Below, piece after piece: positions 62,724-64,000 of a stretch of 64,000 nt of DNA. The stretch is taken from the NCBI GenBank assembly GCA_015039315.1, contig WIDE01000012.1:4877-68876 (forward strand), written 5' to 3'. Source of the DNA: Clavulina sp. PMI_390. Lineage: Eukaryota > Basidiomycota > Agaricomycetes > Cantharellales > Hydnaceae. A program made the position numbers and the translations under genes. A model generated the notes under the pieces. It searched no databases. It was not told the origin of the DNA and saw only the letters and a list, made by a program, of their open reading frames with translations. Positions within the stretch are counted from its first letter, which is position 1. Each line of letters opens with the position of its first letter.

Positions 62724-64000
62724 ATGGTACTGGCGATCGGGACCTGCCACCGTCCGCGGGCTTTCGTTCTGCCTCTATGCCTTTGGATAAGTCTTGTTTG
62801 CGCTGCCCAGCTTCCCCTCAATGATTCCCCAATAAATCCTCCAACACCTTTAAGCGCTGGGCCTCGACCTGCTTCACCCAATATACCTCCTCTCCTAGAC
62901 GATGCTTTTGACCGCTGGCTCTCAGAAACTACCTCGTTTTGGGGCCTCAAAGGCGTTTCCATCGCTGTCGTACGGTGCGACAACTCCGCTGAGGAAAATG
63001 AAGAGTCATGGTTCGTGGAAACCAAAGGGTATGGCCTGAAGAATGCAGCGGGAGATCCGGTCACTGAGAATGTGAGTTCTCTATTGAAAGTCTTCTGATG
63101 TACCTACCACACCTCTAACCTATAGATGAACCCTATACGTCTCGAATTAACTTCAGACCACGTTTGCTATTGGCTCAAACTCAAAGTTGTTCACTGCACT
63201 GGCTCTGGGAAAGCTTATTGAAGTAGGCTCCACACTCCCAAACTCTTCCTTGCCTTTTACCTGGTCCACGAAAATCGCAGATATTCTTGGTGACGATTGG
63301 CAGCTGCAAGATAAGGTCGCCGAGCGCCATGCAAATCCTGTTGATCTCATGAGTCATCGTGTTGGCCTGCCAAGACATGATCTGTCCTTGATCAGTGGGC
63401 AAACGACAGCCCAGGCTCTTCGGAAGCTCAGATACCTCCGCCCTTCAGAAGACTTTCGTGACTCGTATGTTCTCTTGTAAAATTCGTCACGAAGTTGACC
63501 AGGCTGATTATTTGTTTTTCTGTTAGCTGGGTGTACACGAACGGTATGTCGTCTGTGGCCCACTTCTAGTCACCACTTGACCAATCTCGCCTTCAGTGAT
63601 GTATAACGTTATGGCAGAGATCGTCGAACGTGTTTCTGGGCGGCCATTCGTCTCATATGTCCAGGAAGAAATAATGGACCCACTCGGCCTTGGCTCCACA
63701 ACGATGAATTCAACAAAGGCTAGGACCAGCGGTCACCTTGCTGATGGGTTCGTCCAGATTCGTCGAAATGTCTCTGGTGGGGAGGGCATAATGAATGCGA
63801 CGTACGAGCCGACAACTTTTTTGATCGATGAGGAACGACAAAAGGCTCTCGCTGGGGGCGGAGGTGTTACAATGAGTGCGAAGGATGCCGTGAGTCACCT
63901 CTATTGCTCAAATCGCTAGTATGGCTACTTGACGACATGGTTGTTCACCCAGGCGGTTTGGCTGCAGTCTCTCTTGCTGAACGGCCGCAACCCCAAAACC
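62724..64000 (+). CDS. Secreted beta-lactamase/esterase-like serine hydrolase (partial, 3' end beyond window)
   Basis: Class C beta-lactamase-fold protein (EstB/LACTB-like). In fungi such enzymes are esterases or peptidases of mostly unknown substrate. ATG 62724 starts a signal peptide (RAFVLPLCLWISLVCAAQL). WGLKGVSIAVVRCDN and KGYGLKNAAGDPVTEN are followed after an intron by TTFAIGSNSKLFTALALGKL, holding the SxxK nucleophile (SNSK). HRVGLPRHD follows, then the YxN motif (VYTN) spliced to VMYNVMAEIVERVSGRPF, and YVQEEIMDPLGLGSTTMN. The last readable block is LAGGGGVTMSAKD joined to AVWLQSLLLNGRNPKT at the window edge. The terminal HxG/KTG-type motif and C-terminus lie beyond 64000. Several N-glycosylation sequons fit secretion. 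Confidence 0.85.

Overview
The window is nuclear DNA from a filamentous basidiomycete. The evidence is a dense set of intron-rich genes on both strands, introns mostly 50-65 bp with GT..AG ends, and typically fungal families: a SepH/Cdc7-type septation kinase, Gpi16, Alg6, a Spo71-type PH protein, an F-box family and an 'INVIISG'-type secreted family that I associate with Agaricomycetes. A Rhizoctonia/Ceratobasidium-like (Cantharellales) source is my best guess, from gene content only. Gene models were spliced by hand. Where exon lengths are given and sum to whole codons, the model is strong.

Layout. 1-1461: gene-free, AT-rich, probably decayed repeat. 1462-7359: Glo3 ArfGAP (-), AMPK beta subunit (+), a micro-exon coiled-coil protein (-), a Utp30/Cic1 ribosomal-L1-fold protein (+). 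7500-13166 (all -): Ste7-type MAPKK, Alg6 glucosyltransferase, Iwr1. 13249-24624 (+): mitochondrial uL5, a proline/serine-rich CaaX protein, the SepH/Cdc7 kinase, the Afg2/Drg1 AAA ATPase. 24654-27606 (-): Gpi16 and a hotdog thioesterase. 27764-32977 (+): an S9C dipeptidyl peptidase and a TilS-type lysidine synthase. 33064-36371 (-): an uncharacterised secreted/membrane protein and translin. 36532-44566 (+): an atypical kinase, L-2-hydroxyglutarate dehydrogenase, a Tcp11/Sok1 protein. 45457-49039 (-): an F-box protein. 50113-52279 (+): V-ATPase subunit d and mitochondrial uS12. 52428-59826 (-): a Spo71-type PH protein and a kinesin. 60532-64000 (+): alternative oxidase and a beta-lactamase-like serine hydrolase cut by the window edge.

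The genes are mostly unrelated housekeeping and signalling functions and show no cluster logic. There is no CRISPR, operon, intact transposon, toxin gene or virus. Shared themes are signalling (MAPKK, AMPK beta, SepH, an orphan kinase), secretory pathway and glycosylation (Glo3, Alg6, Gpi16), ribosome biogenesis (Utp30, Afg2) and mitochondria (uL5m, uS12m, AOX, L2HGDH, TilS).

Most interesting observations: three consecutive 42-nt phase-0 exons that each encode 14 residues (two heptads); an HRD-to-HHD change in the SepH kinase; an HGD kinase with a long activation-segment insertion; two GC-AG introns; an F-box protein recovered only by splicing across an apparent stop; and a conserved but undescribed secreted family.
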